The position numbers and the translations under genes were made by a program. This document shows, in pieces, positions 1 to 7,982 of a stretch of 64,000 bases of DNA (its first letter is position 1; each line of letters opens with the position of its first letter). This DNA is from Metabacillus litoralis (lineage in GTDB: Bacteria; Bacillota; Bacilli; Bacillales; Bacillaceae). Under the pieces are notes generated by a model. That model saw nothing but the letters and a program-made list of their open reading frames with translations, had not been told where the DNA came from and ran no database searches. Where the stretch lies: positions 2,771,501-2,835,500 of the forward strand of contig NZ_CP033043.1 in NCBI RefSeq assembly GCF_003667825.1. The letters run 5' to 3'.

Positions 1-128
1 TTTCACAACTGAAGTTTAAAGGTGGTAAGTTCGTTAATCGTATTAGGAAGGTTTCAGCAATTCCTTCCCTCTCTGGGAACCGTAAAAACAAACTCGTGTC
101 CTTATCATTACAGATAATTTTTCAATTA
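1..128 (-). ncRNA. T-box leader (5' part) of thrS, truncated by window edge
   Basis: Read on the minus strand, the RNA carries AGAGAG, then a GGAAGG/CCTTCC stem closed over GCTGAAA, then GAACTTACCACC. This is the usual order of a T-box Stem I: AG-bulge region, terminal-loop motif, specifier loop. The specifier triplet reads ACC (threonine). That fits thrS, which lies downstream of ytxC in Bacillus. The antiterminator T-box sequence and thrS itself lie outside the window. The motifs are visible; the tRNA-Thr assignment is inferred from the codon and from synteny. Confidence 0.75.
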
Positions 129-134
129 CCTCGT

Positions 135-163
135 ATTATAAAATGTTTCATCTTTAAAATCAA
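135..163 (-). promoter_or_regulatory. sigma-A promoter of the thrS leader
   Basis: On the minus strand TTGATT (158-163) is followed after exactly 17 bases by a perfect TATAAT (135-140). The start of transcription would fall near 128, just ahead of the T-box stem. Confidence 0.75.
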
Positions 164-196
164 GAAAGGATTTCAATTAAACATATGTAGAGAACC

Positions 197-1015
197 TTAA
201 AAATTTTCCAGTGGATATATTGTCACCCGTTCCTCAAAGATATTTTGAATGGTCTGAACCATACCTTCAAATGAGTTATTTGTATAAAGCAAAAGCCAAT
301 CCGGTGCAATTGATACAAGTGGTGCCAACAATTGCTTATCAATATACATCGGATGTTGATAAACAAAATCTTTATCAATAAATTTATTTAGTTGATTTTC
401 AGTCATTAATTGTTTGTCCTCGTCATAAACCAAACATTCTTGATCAAATACAATTTGAAGCTTAGGTAGTTTACTTTCTTTTTTTGCCAAGTAATCTCTT
501 AAACTTTGAACAAAACTCTGATATTCTTGTTCCATTTTATATTCTTCAATCGCAATTTCTACATATTCTCTTAAACTATCTATATATTTGTGAAGACGAA
601 ATTTTTGAAAAGATGAAAATGAAAAATATAAGTCAGGACGAAGAAATTGTTCAAGTGCATCACTAATCATTTGCTCTCTGGAAGATATTTCCTGAACCCT
701 TGGAATTTCTTCCCTTTGGCCTTCCATAATAGACTGTGCAATATGTATAATCTGTTGCTGTTCCTCTTCCTCACTAAAATAGTAATTTTCTTTTATCATT
801 TTTAACATAATAAGATGCTCTTTATGGTTGATAATAAATTGAATTAAACCTGGTATAACTAGTTGTTTTACTGTAATATCCCATGATTTTGGATGGAGTT
901 TTATGGACTGATTATTAACTAATTGAAGTTCTGAATGAAATTTATCGTGAATCGAGTGAAAGATCGAATAGATTGCTCTTGCCTCTTTCGGAGACCCAAA
1001 TAATATCTCGAGCAT
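197..1015 (-). CDS. ytxC: YtxC-like protein of the sporulation-associated family
   Basis: About 272 aa, a soluble and fairly acidic protein without a signal peptide or membrane segment. It matches YtxC in position (between dnaI and thrS) and in size. The family is restricted to endospore formers and its biochemical role is unknown. I place the start at the ATG giving MLEILFGSP, because AGGGGGG lies about six bases upstream. A GTG eight codons earlier (1039) has no good ribosome binding site. It is separated from dnaI by a strong terminator (1104-1137), so it is probably transcribed alone. The name rests mainly on synteny and family resemblance. Confidence 0.75.
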   Translation of the reverse strand: MLEILFGSPKEARAIYSIFHSIHDKFHSELQLVNNQSIKLHPKSWDITVKQLVIPGLIQFIINHKEHLIMLKMIKENYYFSEEEEQQQIIHIAQSIMEGQREEIPRVQEISSREQMISDALEQFLRPDLYFSFSSFQKFRLHKYIDSLREYVEIAIEEYKMEQEYQSFVQSLRDYLAKKESKLPKLQIVFDQECLVYDEDKQLMTENQLNKFIDKDFVYQHPMYIDKQLLAPLVSIAPDWLLLYTNNSFEGMVQTIQNIFEERVTIYPLENF

Positions 1016-1103
1016 GTTTGTCCCCCCTATTTGCAGCACCTCGATTCATATATATGGGGGGAACATACATTTTAGAAGTAAAGAATTGGTTCGATAATAT
1101 AAA

Positions 1104-1137
1104 AGAAAAGAGATTGATGTATCTCAATCTCTTTTCT
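1104..1137 (-). terminator. terminator after dnaI
   Basis: A long perfect hairpin with arms AGAAAAGAGATTGA and TCAATCTCTTTTCT over a 6-base loop, followed on the minus strand by TTTTAT. It ends the nrdR-dnaB-dnaI transcript. Confidence 0.85.
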
Positions 1138-1145
1138 ACCTCCAC

Positions 1146-2084
1146 TCAGCCTCTGCGATTTCGACCGACCAGTTCTACTGGAATTGTCATATGTTTGATT
1201 CGTTCCATAATTCTTGCAGCTTTAACAGGTTCTTCTTCTCCACGTTGAGAATATGCAAGGTGATGCTGAAGTTCTTTAAGACCAAAGTTTGATGAGATAA
1301 AAGTAGGAAGGTTTTCAAGCATACGATATTGTAAGATTGTTCCTAATATCTCATCTCTCATCCAGCTTGATACTGATTCAGCTCCTAAATCATCGAGCAT
1401 AAGAACAGGAATTTTCTTAACAGCATCAAGCTTTTCATCCAATGATGAATTTTGAAACGATCCTTTTAGCTCTCTCATAAATTCCGGAACATAAACAAGC
1501 ATAGACGATACTTTATGTGAAGCTAGTTCATTTGCAATTGCACCTAAAATATAGGTCTTACCGACTCCAAAAGATCCATATAAATATAAACCTTTTGTAC
1601 GTTGCCCACTGTTATATGCTTCCACAAAATCTTGAGCCATCCCGATCACTTTCAATCTGCTTGTTTCCTCCACATCCACATCAATTTTATCAAATTGAGC
1701 CTCGAGGATATCCTTTGGAATATACATGCTTTTAATAAGAGCCTCGTGTTTCTTACGTTCATCAGTTGCTTCCTTTGTTGGGCATTTTGTATATTGAAGG
1801 TCAATAATACGCCCCTGAATTACTAAGTGTGGATGATAGCCTTCTAAAATATTTTTACACTGTGATAATGAAGGACAGTTTTTGCAATTTTTGCTTTGAT
1901 TGACAAATTCATAAAGCTTAACCAAGCTTCTATTAATCATACCCTCTTCTATTTCAGTCGAATGTTTCGTTATAAAAGCTTGTACATCAGGATTGTTTAA
2001 TACTTCTTTTTTCAAATCATTATAGCGATCATTAAAGTCTGATCTATTTGTTAATTTTTTAAAGGAATTGCTTAAATGTTCCAT
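1146..2084 (-). CDS. dnaI: primosomal protein DnaI, helicase loader
   Basis: 312 aa, the B. subtilis DnaI length. This AAA+ ATPase loads the replicative helicase DnaC at the origin and at restarting forks, together with DnaB and DnaD. The N-terminal zinc-binding domain shows cysteines at about 67, 70, 76 and 101. The AAA+ domain has Walker A GSFGVGKT (about 170-177) and Walker B VLMLDDLGAE (about 227-236). It sits 18 bases downstream of dnaB, as in other Bacillus, and the two work in one pathway. The ATG start has a GAGGGGG ribosome binding site just upstream. Confidence 0.95.
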   Translation of the reverse strand: MEHLSNSFKKLTNRSDFNDRYNDLKKEVLNNPDVQAFITKHSTEIEEGMINRSLVKLYEFVNQSKNCKNCPSLSQCKNILEGYHPHLVIQGRIIDLQYTKCPTKEATDERKKHEALIKSMYIPKDILEAQFDKIDVDVEETSRLKVIGMAQDFVEAYNSGQRTKGLYLYGSFGVGKTYILGAIANELASHKVSSMLVYVPEFMRELKGSFQNSSLDEKLDAVKKIPVLMLDDLGAESVSSWMRDEILGTILQYRMLENLPTFISSNFGLKELQHHLAYSQRGEEEPVKAARIMERIKHMTIPVELVGRNRRG

Positions 2085-2102
2085 TTATTCCCCCTCCTCT
2101 CA

Positions 2103-3569
2103 TTATGTCTCGTTATTTTTATTATCCTTATATTTTCTTATCCGATCAAATAATTTCTTTTTCTCTAACTCAAATTGTTCAAGATCCACGCTTGATGTTT
2201 TATCGTCATCTTTTTCTTGCTGTTTTAATTCTTGCTGTTCTTTATGATCATTCGTTGTTTCTTCACTTAACCATGCTGGTAGCATTTCTTTACGAATTGG
2301 TGCTTTCTTATTATTCTCCGTTTTCTTCTTTGTTGTCTTTTCTTCTGCCCATTGTTGATATTGACGGTGCTCTTGTTTAGCTAAGTCCATTGCATCTTTT
2401 ACAGTTTTCACTTGTTTCCTTGTCCAATGACTCGCAATTTTTTGAACATAAGCCCTCGTAAGCTTCATATCCGTCTTTAACATAACATAATAAATTAATA
2501 CATTCACAACTCCAGGCTCGAGTCTTTGTTGAAGCATCACTTCTTCAATAATTTGCAAATCACCAACAGAAGGGGTAACTCCACCTGACACATCCATCAA
2601 AAATTGTTTTGGCGATATTCTTTCTAGTTGAAAGATTAGCTCTTCTTCCTTTGTTAATTGTTTCTGATCTTGCTTCCCTCGTAATAATGGTGGCTGTACT
2701 TTATCTACTAAACCAGGTAATTCGTCTCCATGCTGAAATTGATACCAATCACGTGCAGATTTTCTAAGCAATTCAATATCAATGTTTTCGTCCTGATCAA
2801 TACTTGCCATCACAACATTTTTCATATCAATAGCATTAATGCCGTACAGGTAAGAGAGCTTCTTTATTACATCCTTCACTATGGATGTTATAGATTTATG
2901 TGGGATGAGAGCATCAGAAAGTCCTGCTAAGAATAAATCAAAATCAAAAGCAGAATCAGAAATCTCTAATTTAGATCTACTTTCTGTACTAACAAACTCT
3001 CGATTTTTTTCTAGTGACAAATCATTTATCGTTTCTTCATTCATTCTTCCAGCCATTTCAGCGGAACGAACAGAGTCAAAAACATCATTAAAAGACTTGG
3101 TAATGTCCTTCATGCCTTCACTTTTTTGTTCATCTGAGAAAAAATGTTTTAACTGCAAAAATTTATTTTTGCCTACCCGATTATAAAGATAAACATTTAA
3201 TACCCCGTCTTGAAAAAACTCTGCCGGTCTTACTGGTGCTTGTAGCTCGTATACATACTTCTTAACACCGTCTTCTTCGGTTACAAACGTTTTTAATAGA
3301 CCAAGACCTTCTAATTTAAGACGTTCTTGATAAATGTCACGCAAGTTACTTTGCATAATCGTCATTAAACTATGATGCGTTGTTTCTTCGCTCCACATGC
3401 GATTCTGCTCCAACTCTCCCCAAAGAGTCATAAATAAACTGAAACATTTTGACCCAATCAATGGTTGATAAAGCAATGTTATTATTTTTCTATCCATGTC
3501 TTGTAGAATTGAGTTGCTCTTTACTGAATAACGGTCAATAGCAAGCAATTCCTTCCAATGCTGTTCCAT
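2103..3569 (-). CDS. dnaB: replication initiation and membrane attachment protein DnaB
   Basis: About 488 aa. This is the Firmicutes DnaB, a helicase co-loader and not the helicase. It brings oriC and the DnaI-helicase complex together and associates with the membrane. The central and C-terminal parts carry DnaB/DnaD-type helical domains; the stretch with LEPGVVNVLIYYVMLKTDMKL is highly conserved in the family. The tail is very polar and rich in Lys, Glu and Gln. The start is set at ATG 3569 (MEQHWKELL), which aligns with the known N-terminus and has GAAAGG nine bases upstream. A TTG three codons earlier is possible. It lies in an operon with nrdR upstream and dnaI downstream. Confidence 0.93.
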   Translation of the reverse strand: MEQHWKELLAIDRYSVKSNSILQDMDRKIITLLYQPLIGSKCFSLFMTLWGELEQNRMWSEETTHHSLMTIMQSNLRDIYQERLKLEGLGLLKTFVTEEDGVKKYVYELQAPVRPAEFFQDGVLNVYLYNRVGKNKFLQLKHFFSDEQKSEGMKDITKSFNDVFDSVRSAEMAGRMNEETINDLSLEKNREFVSTESRSKLEISDSAFDFDLFLAGLSDALIPHKSITSIVKDVIKKLSYLYGINAIDMKNVVMASIDQDENIDIELLRKSARDWYQFQHGDELPGLVDKVQPPLLRGKQDQKQLTKEEELIFQLERISPKQFLMDVSGGVTPSVGDLQIIEEVMLQQRLEPGVVNVLIYYVMLKTDMKLTRAYVQKIASHWTRKQVKTVKDAMDLAKQEHRQYQQWAEEKTTKKKTENNKKAPIRKEMLPAWLSEETTNDHKEQQELKQQEKDDDKTSSVDLEQFELEKKKLFDRIRKYKDNKNNET

Positions 3570-3623
3570 CCCCTTCAACCTTTCATTACAATATATTAAA
3601 CGCGAAAAAGTTCCTTCACTGAA

Positions 3624-3660
3624 AAAAGAGCTTGAGAGAACACCTCTTCAAAAGCTCTTT
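3624..3660 (-). terminator. hairpin with U-tract between nrdR and dnaB
   Basis: On the minus strand, AAAGAGCTT pairs with AAGCTCTTT over an inner GAAGAG/CTCTTC-type region and is followed by TTTTTT. It sits only a few bases after the nrdR stop and about 55 bases before dnaB, so it may work as a partial terminator setting the nrdR:dnaB ratio. Confidence 0.7.
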
Positions 3661-3665
3661 CGATT

Positions 3666-4124
3666 CTATCTTACTTTCTTAATTAAATCGGTTAACTCTT
3701 CAATAAACACATTAATATCTTTAAACTGGCGATAAACAGATGCAAACCTTACATAAGCAACTTCATCAATTCTCGCAAGCCTGTCCATGACCATTTCACC
3801 TACAAATTCACTGTTAACTTCAGAGACGCCTTGATTTCTCAGTTCCTTCTCAATATCATGAACTACGTCCTCAAGCTTTTGTAGGGGAACCGGTCTTTTT
3901 TCACACGCTTTAATAAGACCTCTTAAAATTTTCTCCCGGCTAAACTCTTCTCTAGTCCCTTCCTTTTTCACGACAATTAATGGAAATTCCTCAACCTTTT
4001 CAAATGTAGTAAATCGATATTGACATTCTTCACATTCACGTCGGCGTCGAATTGATTTTCCTTCATCTACAGGTCGTGAGTCTAACACTCTTGTCCCATT
4101 ATGTTGACACGAAGGACATTTCAT
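3666..4124 (-). CDS. nrdR: transcriptional repressor NrdR
   Basis: 152 aa, the exact family size. NrdR senses ATP/dATP through an ATP-cone and represses ribonucleotide reductase genes. The N-terminal zinc ribbon is visible (MKCPSCQ, then CEECQYRF: Cys 3, 6, 31, 34), followed by the ATP-cone ([19 protein letters not shown]). The start is the ATG of MKCP, with GGAG eight bases upstream; an in-frame TTG six codons earlier overlaps that ribosome binding site and is rejected. It is the first gene of the nrdR-dnaB-dnaI cluster, as in B. subtilis (ytcG). Confidence 0.95.
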   Translation of the reverse strand: MKCPSCQHNGTRVLDSRPVDEGKSIRRRRECEECQYRFTTFEKVEEFPLIVVKKEGTREEFSREKILRGLIKACEKRPVPLQKLEDVVHDIEKELRNQGVSEVNSEFVGEMVMDRLARIDEVAYVRFASVYRQFKDINVFIEELTDLIKKVR

Positions 4125-4188
4125 ATGACCAGCTCCAATCAAACGTCAAAATTTTAAGTTGTTGACATTTCATCACTCTATTTTACAT

Positions 4189-4587
4189 TTATTTCTTAGT
4201 TTTCCCAGTTCCAACAAACGATTCTTTTTGGTCGAGCTTTTTGTAAAGTTCAGTAATTAATTTCTTACTGTATCCAAAATCTGTCGGGAGGACAGTTGTC
4301 GTGGTTGCTGTAAAATCAACTGCTGTCTCAAAAGGACGCACAGAAATAACCGTTACAATAAGAAAAGCTTTTCTAGGACGATCAACGTTTACGCTCATTT
4401 CTCCACGTTCTTCTGAAACAGATGTAACAGTCATTCCTGGTGTTTGTTCAATTAATTCTTTTACAGATTGTAATGCTTTTTTATTTGTGGTTTTATAATA
4501 ATGACTTTTTAAATCTGGATTATGGTGATTTTCCCGTGTTTCTTGATGGGTACTAAAAATATCTTTTAATTTATTCACAAAACTCAT
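4189..4587 (-). CDS. conserved hypothetical protein
   Basis: About 132 aa. It has a polar N-terminus and a compact alpha/beta C-terminal half (from about MTVTSVSEERGEMSVNV to the end). No signal peptide, transmembrane segment or catalytic motif is visible, so it is probably cytosolic. It lies between speD and nrdR and reads the same way. The start is set at the second ATG (MSFVNKL) because AAGGGG is nine bases upstream of it and only three from the first ATG. I do not recognise the family; the second half vaguely resembles small DUF1499-type folds, which is a weak impression only. Confidence 0.65.
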   Translation of the reverse strand: MSFVNKLKDIFSTHQETRENHHNPDLKSHYYKTTNKKALQSVKELIEQTPGMTVTSVSEERGEMSVNVDRPRKAFLIVTVISVRPFETAVDFTATTTTVLPTDFGYSKKLITELYKKLDQKESFVGTGKTKK

Positions 4588-4673
4588 TGTCATATTCCCC
4601 TTTTTTCTTATTAATTTTCACTTTATGTATCGAAATTTATTCTACTACTATCATACTGAAATTTGTCGATAAT

Positions 4674-4711
4674 AAAAAGAGGTGCAGATCAATTAATCCG
4701 CACCTCTTTAC
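4674..4711 (-). terminator. terminator after speD
   Basis: Hairpin AAAGAGGTGC...GCACCTCTTT with a T-rich tail (TTTTTATT) on the minus strand, directly after the speD stop. Confidence 0.85.
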
Positions 4712-4714
4712 GTT

Positions 4715-5101
4715 TTAAAGAGCTTTTGCTTGAGCTTGCTTTACTTGTACCGGTCCCATACCTCTAGGGATCTCAATGTTTTCACGAGTTTGTGCTCCTA
4801 AAGATTCTGCAATATGATCTGCAGCAATGTTCGGATTTAAGTCACCGCAAGTGTAAACATCGATACTAGCATAACCATGCTCTGGAAAGCTGTGAATTGT
4901 CAAATGTGATTCAGAGATAATAACCACACCACTTACTCCTTGAGGAGCAAATTTGTGAAAAGCAACCTCTCTAATTTCCGCGCCTGATTTTAATGCTGCA
5001 TTTACAAATGTTTTTTCAATGTAATCCATGTCATTTAACTTATCAAAATCGCAACCCCATAATTCAGAGATTACGTGTCTACCCATTGTTTCCATATTCA
5101 T
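4715..5101 (-). CDS. speD: S-adenosylmethionine decarboxylase proenzyme SpeD
   Basis: 128 aa. It decarboxylates SAM to provide the aminopropyl donor for spermidine synthesis. The proenzyme self-cleaves between Glu64 and Ser65 in the visible motif [15 protein letters not shown], and the Ser becomes the pyruvoyl cofactor. The residues around His and Cys of the YTCGD motif are also present. The sequence is nearly collinear with B. subtilis SpeD. The first ATG is used (AAAGGGGG just upstream); a second ATG two codons on is an alternative. It is monocistronic between its own promoter (5245-5273) and a terminator, and its leader is structured. Confidence 0.96.
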   Translation of the reverse strand: MNMETMGRHVISELWGCDFDKLNDMDYIEKTFVNAALKSGAEIREVAFHKFAPQGVSGVVIISESHLTIHSFPEHGYASIDVYTCGDLNPNIAADHIAESLGAQTRENIEIPRGMGPVQVKQAQAKAL

Positions 5102-5119
5102 GGATCCCCCTTTAACTAT

Positions 5120-5238
5120 TTTTTATACATGAATTCTTCGCTTAATGGTATGTGTAACTACCACGGGGGAAAGTTAGTCCAGAGAGGTCCTAACCCTTTA
5201 AGTAGCCGTAACACCTTGGCTTTGATAAGAAGTTCACG
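5120..5238 (-). ncRNA. structured 5' leader of speD (candidate)
   Basis: The untranslated leader of about 135 nt can form nested helices on the minus strand. An outer GTGT pairs with ACAC, then CTAC with GTAG, then AGGGTTAG with CTAACTTT capped by a GACCTCTCTGGA loop. An earlier AGCC/GGCT hairpin may compete. The region starts with CTTATCAAAG but lacks the rest of an S-box. I do not recognise a known riboswitch class. The helices are read by eye and not calculated. Confidence 0.4.
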
Positions 5239-5244
5239 AAAAAT

Positions 5245-5273
5245 AGTATACTTTGTTTGTATTTGTTTTGCAA
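5245..5273 (-). promoter_or_regulatory. sigma-A promoter of speD
   Basis: TTGCAA (5268-5273), a 17-base spacer and TATACT (5245-5250) on the minus strand. Transcription would start about 135 bases upstream of the speD start codon. Confidence 0.75.
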
Positions 5274-5371
5274 CACACTTTTTGAAAAAAATTAGTTAAA
5301 GGGTTAATCAAACATGCGGTCATACATTTATTACTTTAACCGTCGGGAACTTTATTATCCAAAAAACTTTT

Positions 5372-6391
5372 TTAAACCTCTAATAAATGAGTCATACTAT
5401 TTGCTACTAATTTTGTTAAATCGGCAACACGGCATGAATAACCCCATTCATTGTCATACCAGGCTAAAACTTTTATTTTATGATTTTCCATTACCATTGT
5501 TGATAAACCGTCAATGATGGCTGAATGTGGATTTGTATTGAAGTCAATTGATACTAACGGCTCAGTCGTGAAGTCTAGAATTCCTTTTAAAGAGCCTCTT
5601 GAAGCAAATTGGAATGCTCGATTAACTTCCTCTATAGTTACTGGTTTTTCTACATCAACTACAAGGTCAACTAATGAAACATTTGGTGTTGGGACTCGTA
5701 AAGCCATACCATGTAACTTGCCTTTCATGTTTGGGAGAACGAGCTCTAGTGCCTTTGCTGCACCTGTTGTTGTCGGGATAATGGATTGCCCACAAGCTCT
5801 AGCCCTTCTCAAATCCTTATGCGGGTTATCAATGTTTTTCTGGTCATTTGTATAAGCATGTACGGTTGTCATTAAACCATTTTTTATATGGAAAGATTCA
5901 TCTATCACCTTAATGACCGGAGCAAGACAATTTGTTGTACACGAGGCATTTGAAATAATTTCATGTTGATTTGCATCAAACTGATTTTCGTTAACTCCCA
6001 TCACAATCGTAATATCTTCATTTTTACCAGGTGCAGTTAGGATAACCTTCTTTGCTCCAGCCTTAACATGGAGCATTGCCTTTTCCCTGCTATTAAACTT
6101 CCCTGTTGCCTCAATTACAATATCGATCCCTAAAACATCCCAAGGAAGCTTCTCAGGGTCACGTTCATTGATTAATAACACCTTTTGACCATTTACAAGT
6201 AAATGATCTTCATGTGCAATTACTTCTCCCTGAAATCTCCCGTGTGTTGTGTCATATTTTATTAAATGAGCAAGAGTATCAGCTGGATAACTTGCATTGA
6301 TTGCTTTAATATTCATATCTTCCATCATTGCATACCTAAAAACCATTCTCCCAATTCGACCAAACCCATTTATTGCAATATTGGCTCTCAT
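5372..6391 (-). CDS. gapB: gluconeogenic glyceraldehyde-3-phosphate dehydrogenase GapB
   Basis: 339 aa. NADP-preferring GAPDH that works in the gluconeogenic direction, distinct from glycolytic GapA. It has the N-terminal Rossmann motif (AINGFGRIGRMVFR), the catalytic Cys in NASCTTNCLAPV, and the C-terminal WYDNEWGYSCR. The segment HAYTNDQKNIDNPHKDLRRARA is typical of GapB. The start is set at the second of two adjacent ATGs (MRANIAING), which aligns with B. subtilis GapB and has GAGAGGGG eight bases upstream. Two CcpN-type operators lie in its promoter region, as expected for a gene repressed on glucose. Confidence 0.96.
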   Translation of the reverse strand: MRANIAINGFGRIGRMVFRYAMMEDMNIKAINASYPADTLAHLIKYDTTHGRFQGEVIAHEDHLLVNGQKVLLINERDPEKLPWDVLGIDIVIEATGKFNSREKAMLHVKAGAKKVILTAPGKNEDITIVMGVNENQFDANQHEIISNASCTTNCLAPVIKVIDESFHIKNGLMTTVHAYTNDQKNIDNPHKDLRRARACGQSIIPTTTGAAKALELVLPNMKGKLHGMALRVPTPNVSLVDLVVDVEKPVTIEEVNRAFQFASRGSLKGILDFTTEPLVSIDFNTNPHSAIIDGLSTMVMENHKIKVLAWYDNEWGYSCRVADLTKLVANSMTHLLEV

Positions 6392-6412
6392 CATCGTTTC
6401 CCCTCTCATTTA

Positions 6413-6423
6413 TATGTTATACT
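6413..6423 (+). promoter_or_regulatory. CcpN-type operator 1 of gapB
   Basis: TATGTTATACT matches the CcpN consensus as I remember it (TRTGHYATAYW) at every position. It lies between the presumed transcription start and the gapB ribosome binding site. Confidence 0.6.
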
Positions 6424-6444
6424 TTTAATTATTTTTATACAATT

Positions 6445-6455
6445 AGTATAACACA
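6445..6455 (-). promoter_or_regulatory. CcpN-type operator 2 overlapping the gapB -10
   Basis: TGTGTTATACT on the minus strand again matches TRTGHYATAYW fully and contains the likely -10 hexamer TATACT (6445-6450). No strong -35 is visible. The pair of sites facing opposite ways supports CcpN control of gapB. Confidence 0.6.
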
Positions 6456-6523
6456 TTTAATTAAAAGATGTGTTAATAAAATGTATCATTTTCTTAAAAC
6501 AGACTTTTGATTGAGATTAGAGA

Positions 6524-6550
6524 AATAAAAAAAGAGACTATAAAAGTCTC
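6524..6550 (-). terminator. terminator after coaE
   Basis: GAGACTTTTATAGTCTC followed by TTTTTTT on the minus strand, just past the coaE stop. Confidence 0.85.
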
Positions 6551-6554
6551 CTCG

Positions 6555-7148
6555 TTAAATTAATTTCTTTAAAATTTCATGTAACTGCTTTTCTGTCTGT
6601 TCAATTGTGCCATTATTATCAATAATTTCATCGGAGAGTTCTTTTTTACTGTGTAATGGAAGCTGTGATTCGATTCTCATTTTGGCTTCTTCCTCTGTAT
6701 ATCCATTTCTCTCCATAAGACGTTTAAGCTGTGTTTCCTCATTCACATACACAAGAATGGTTTTATCAACCATATGAGTTAATTTACTTTCAAAAAGCAA
6801 TGGTATATCAAGCACTACTGCCTTTGAATTTTTAGCTTTTTCTTCTTCAACTCCGTTTAGCATTTCTTTTCTAACTGCGGGATGTACTATTTTGTTTAAT
6901 TGCTCTCTTTTGGAATGGTCACCAAAAATAATGGAACCAAGCTTTTCTCGATTTATGGTTTTATCTTGATGCAGTATTTCATCACCAAAAAAAGAAAGTA
7001 TTTGTTGATAAGCTGGCTTTCCAACCTCAACCACTTCCCTAGAAATCTGGTCTGCATCTACAACGCGGATTCCCAGGTTTTGCAACATATTTGAAACTGT
7101 ACTTTTACCACTTGCAATTCCACCCGTTAGACCAATAACTACTGTCAC
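6555..7148 (-). CDS. coaE: dephospho-CoA kinase CoaE
   Basis: 197 aa. Catalyses the last step of coenzyme A synthesis, phosphorylation of dephospho-CoA on the ribose 3'-OH. The P-loop is GLTGGIASGKST at residues 6-17, and the family motifs VVDADQISREVVE and VVLDIPLLFE follow. It starts with GTG, with GGAGG nine bases upstream. It is the last gene of the polA-mutM-ytaF-coaE cluster and is followed by a terminator. Confidence 0.95.
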   Translation of the reverse strand: MTVVIGLTGGIASGKSTVSNMLQNLGIRVVDADQISREVVEVGKPAYQQILSFFGDEILHQDKTINREKLGSIIFGDHSKREQLNKIVHPAVRKEMLNGVEEEKAKNSKAVVLDIPLLFESKLTHMVDKTILVYVNEETQLKRLMERNGYTEEEAKMRIESQLPLHSKKELSDEIIDNNGTIEQTEKQLHEILKKLI

Positions 7149-7167
7149 TATGATAAGCCTCCATTGT

Positions 7168-7809
7168 CTAAAGTTTCCATATCCCTATCATAATGAGAAT
7201 AATACCCGGTAGGCAAGAAAATTTGTCCATCCACGCAAATTTAGAGAAAATATGTCCTGATTTAATCCCAATTGATACAAATAACGAGCTCATACACGCT
7301 ACTAGTAAACTCATTACAATAGGAGAATAACCTAATAATGCAGCGCCAATACCTGCTCCGAAGGCATCCAGTGATAATGCCAGCCCAAGTAACAATGCTT
7401 CGACACCTGTAATCGTACCAGATTTATCAATATCTGCCGTCATAGGTTTTCTAAGTATATTGATGACAATTCCAAATGTTTTGATCTCAAAATTAATTAA
7501 CATTTTTTCAGTTTCTTCTTCATCTGAAGTTTCTTCTTTTGCAGGACGGAAAAATTGGTACAAAACCCATGCGCCAATAAACACTAAAATAATACCACCA
7601 AGCTTTTCAGTTACGACAACTGGAAAGATTTTTGTTAATAGCTCACCAAGAAACATCGCTCCAAGCATTGTGGCAGCAGAACAACACGCAATAATTAATA
7701 TTGATTTGATTGGTATCCTCATTTTTCGCATTCCATAAGTAAATCCAACTGAAAAGCTATCCAAACTAACTGCGATCGCTAATAACAAGAGTGATGTATA
7801 TTGAAACAT
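7168..7809 (-). CDS. ytaF: YtaF, sporulation membrane protein of the MntP-like family
   Basis: 213 aa, polytopic, with about six hydrophobic segments. Two internally similar halves each carry a LDSFSVG/LDAFGAG-type motif (ALSLDAFGAGIG in the second half). This duplication is typical of MntP-like cation-efflux proteins. Orthologues in Bacillus are annotated as sporulation protein YtaF; the substrate is not established. An acidic cytoplasmic loop (EETSDEEETEK) separates the halves. The start ATG has AGGAG nine bases upstream. It sits between mutM and coaE, as in B. subtilis. Confidence 0.87.
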   Translation of the reverse strand: MFQYTSLLLLAIAVSLDSFSVGFTYGMRKMRIPIKSILIIACCSAATMLGAMFLGELLTKIFPVVVTEKLGGIILVFIGAWVLYQFFRPAKEETSDEEETEKMLINFEIKTFGIVINILRKPMTADIDKSGTITGVEALLLGLALSLDAFGAGIGAALLGYSPIVMSLLVACMSSLFVSIGIKSGHIFSKFAWMDKFSCLPGIILIMIGIWKL

Positions 7810-7936
7810 ATTGCCTAGCTCCTTCCTTCTAATTGCTAAGATAGTGTATGATGAACGCCTAGAGAATGTTAAAGAAGGTCGCTTTATTTTTTTAAGTATG
7901 GATTACTTTATGATTTATATGGTTTCTTTATAAATA

Positions 7937-7974
7937 AAAAAGGCAAAAAACATTTTTATGTTTTTTGCCTTTTC
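7937..7974. terminator. bidirectional terminator after mutM
   Basis: AAAAGGCAAAAAACAT pairs with ATGTTTTTTGCCTTTT; T-tracts exist on both strands. It follows the mutM stop on the minus strand. Confidence 0.8.
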
Positions 7975-7982
7975 TCTTCATA

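Noticed and set aside
5120..5238. S-box (SAM-I) riboswitch at speD
   Set aside because: Only the opening CTTATCAAAG resembles it; the conserved core of the S-box is missing.
5514..5855. 113-codon open frame on the plus strand
   Set aside because: Antisense shadow of gapB; no ribosome binding site or recognisable protein.
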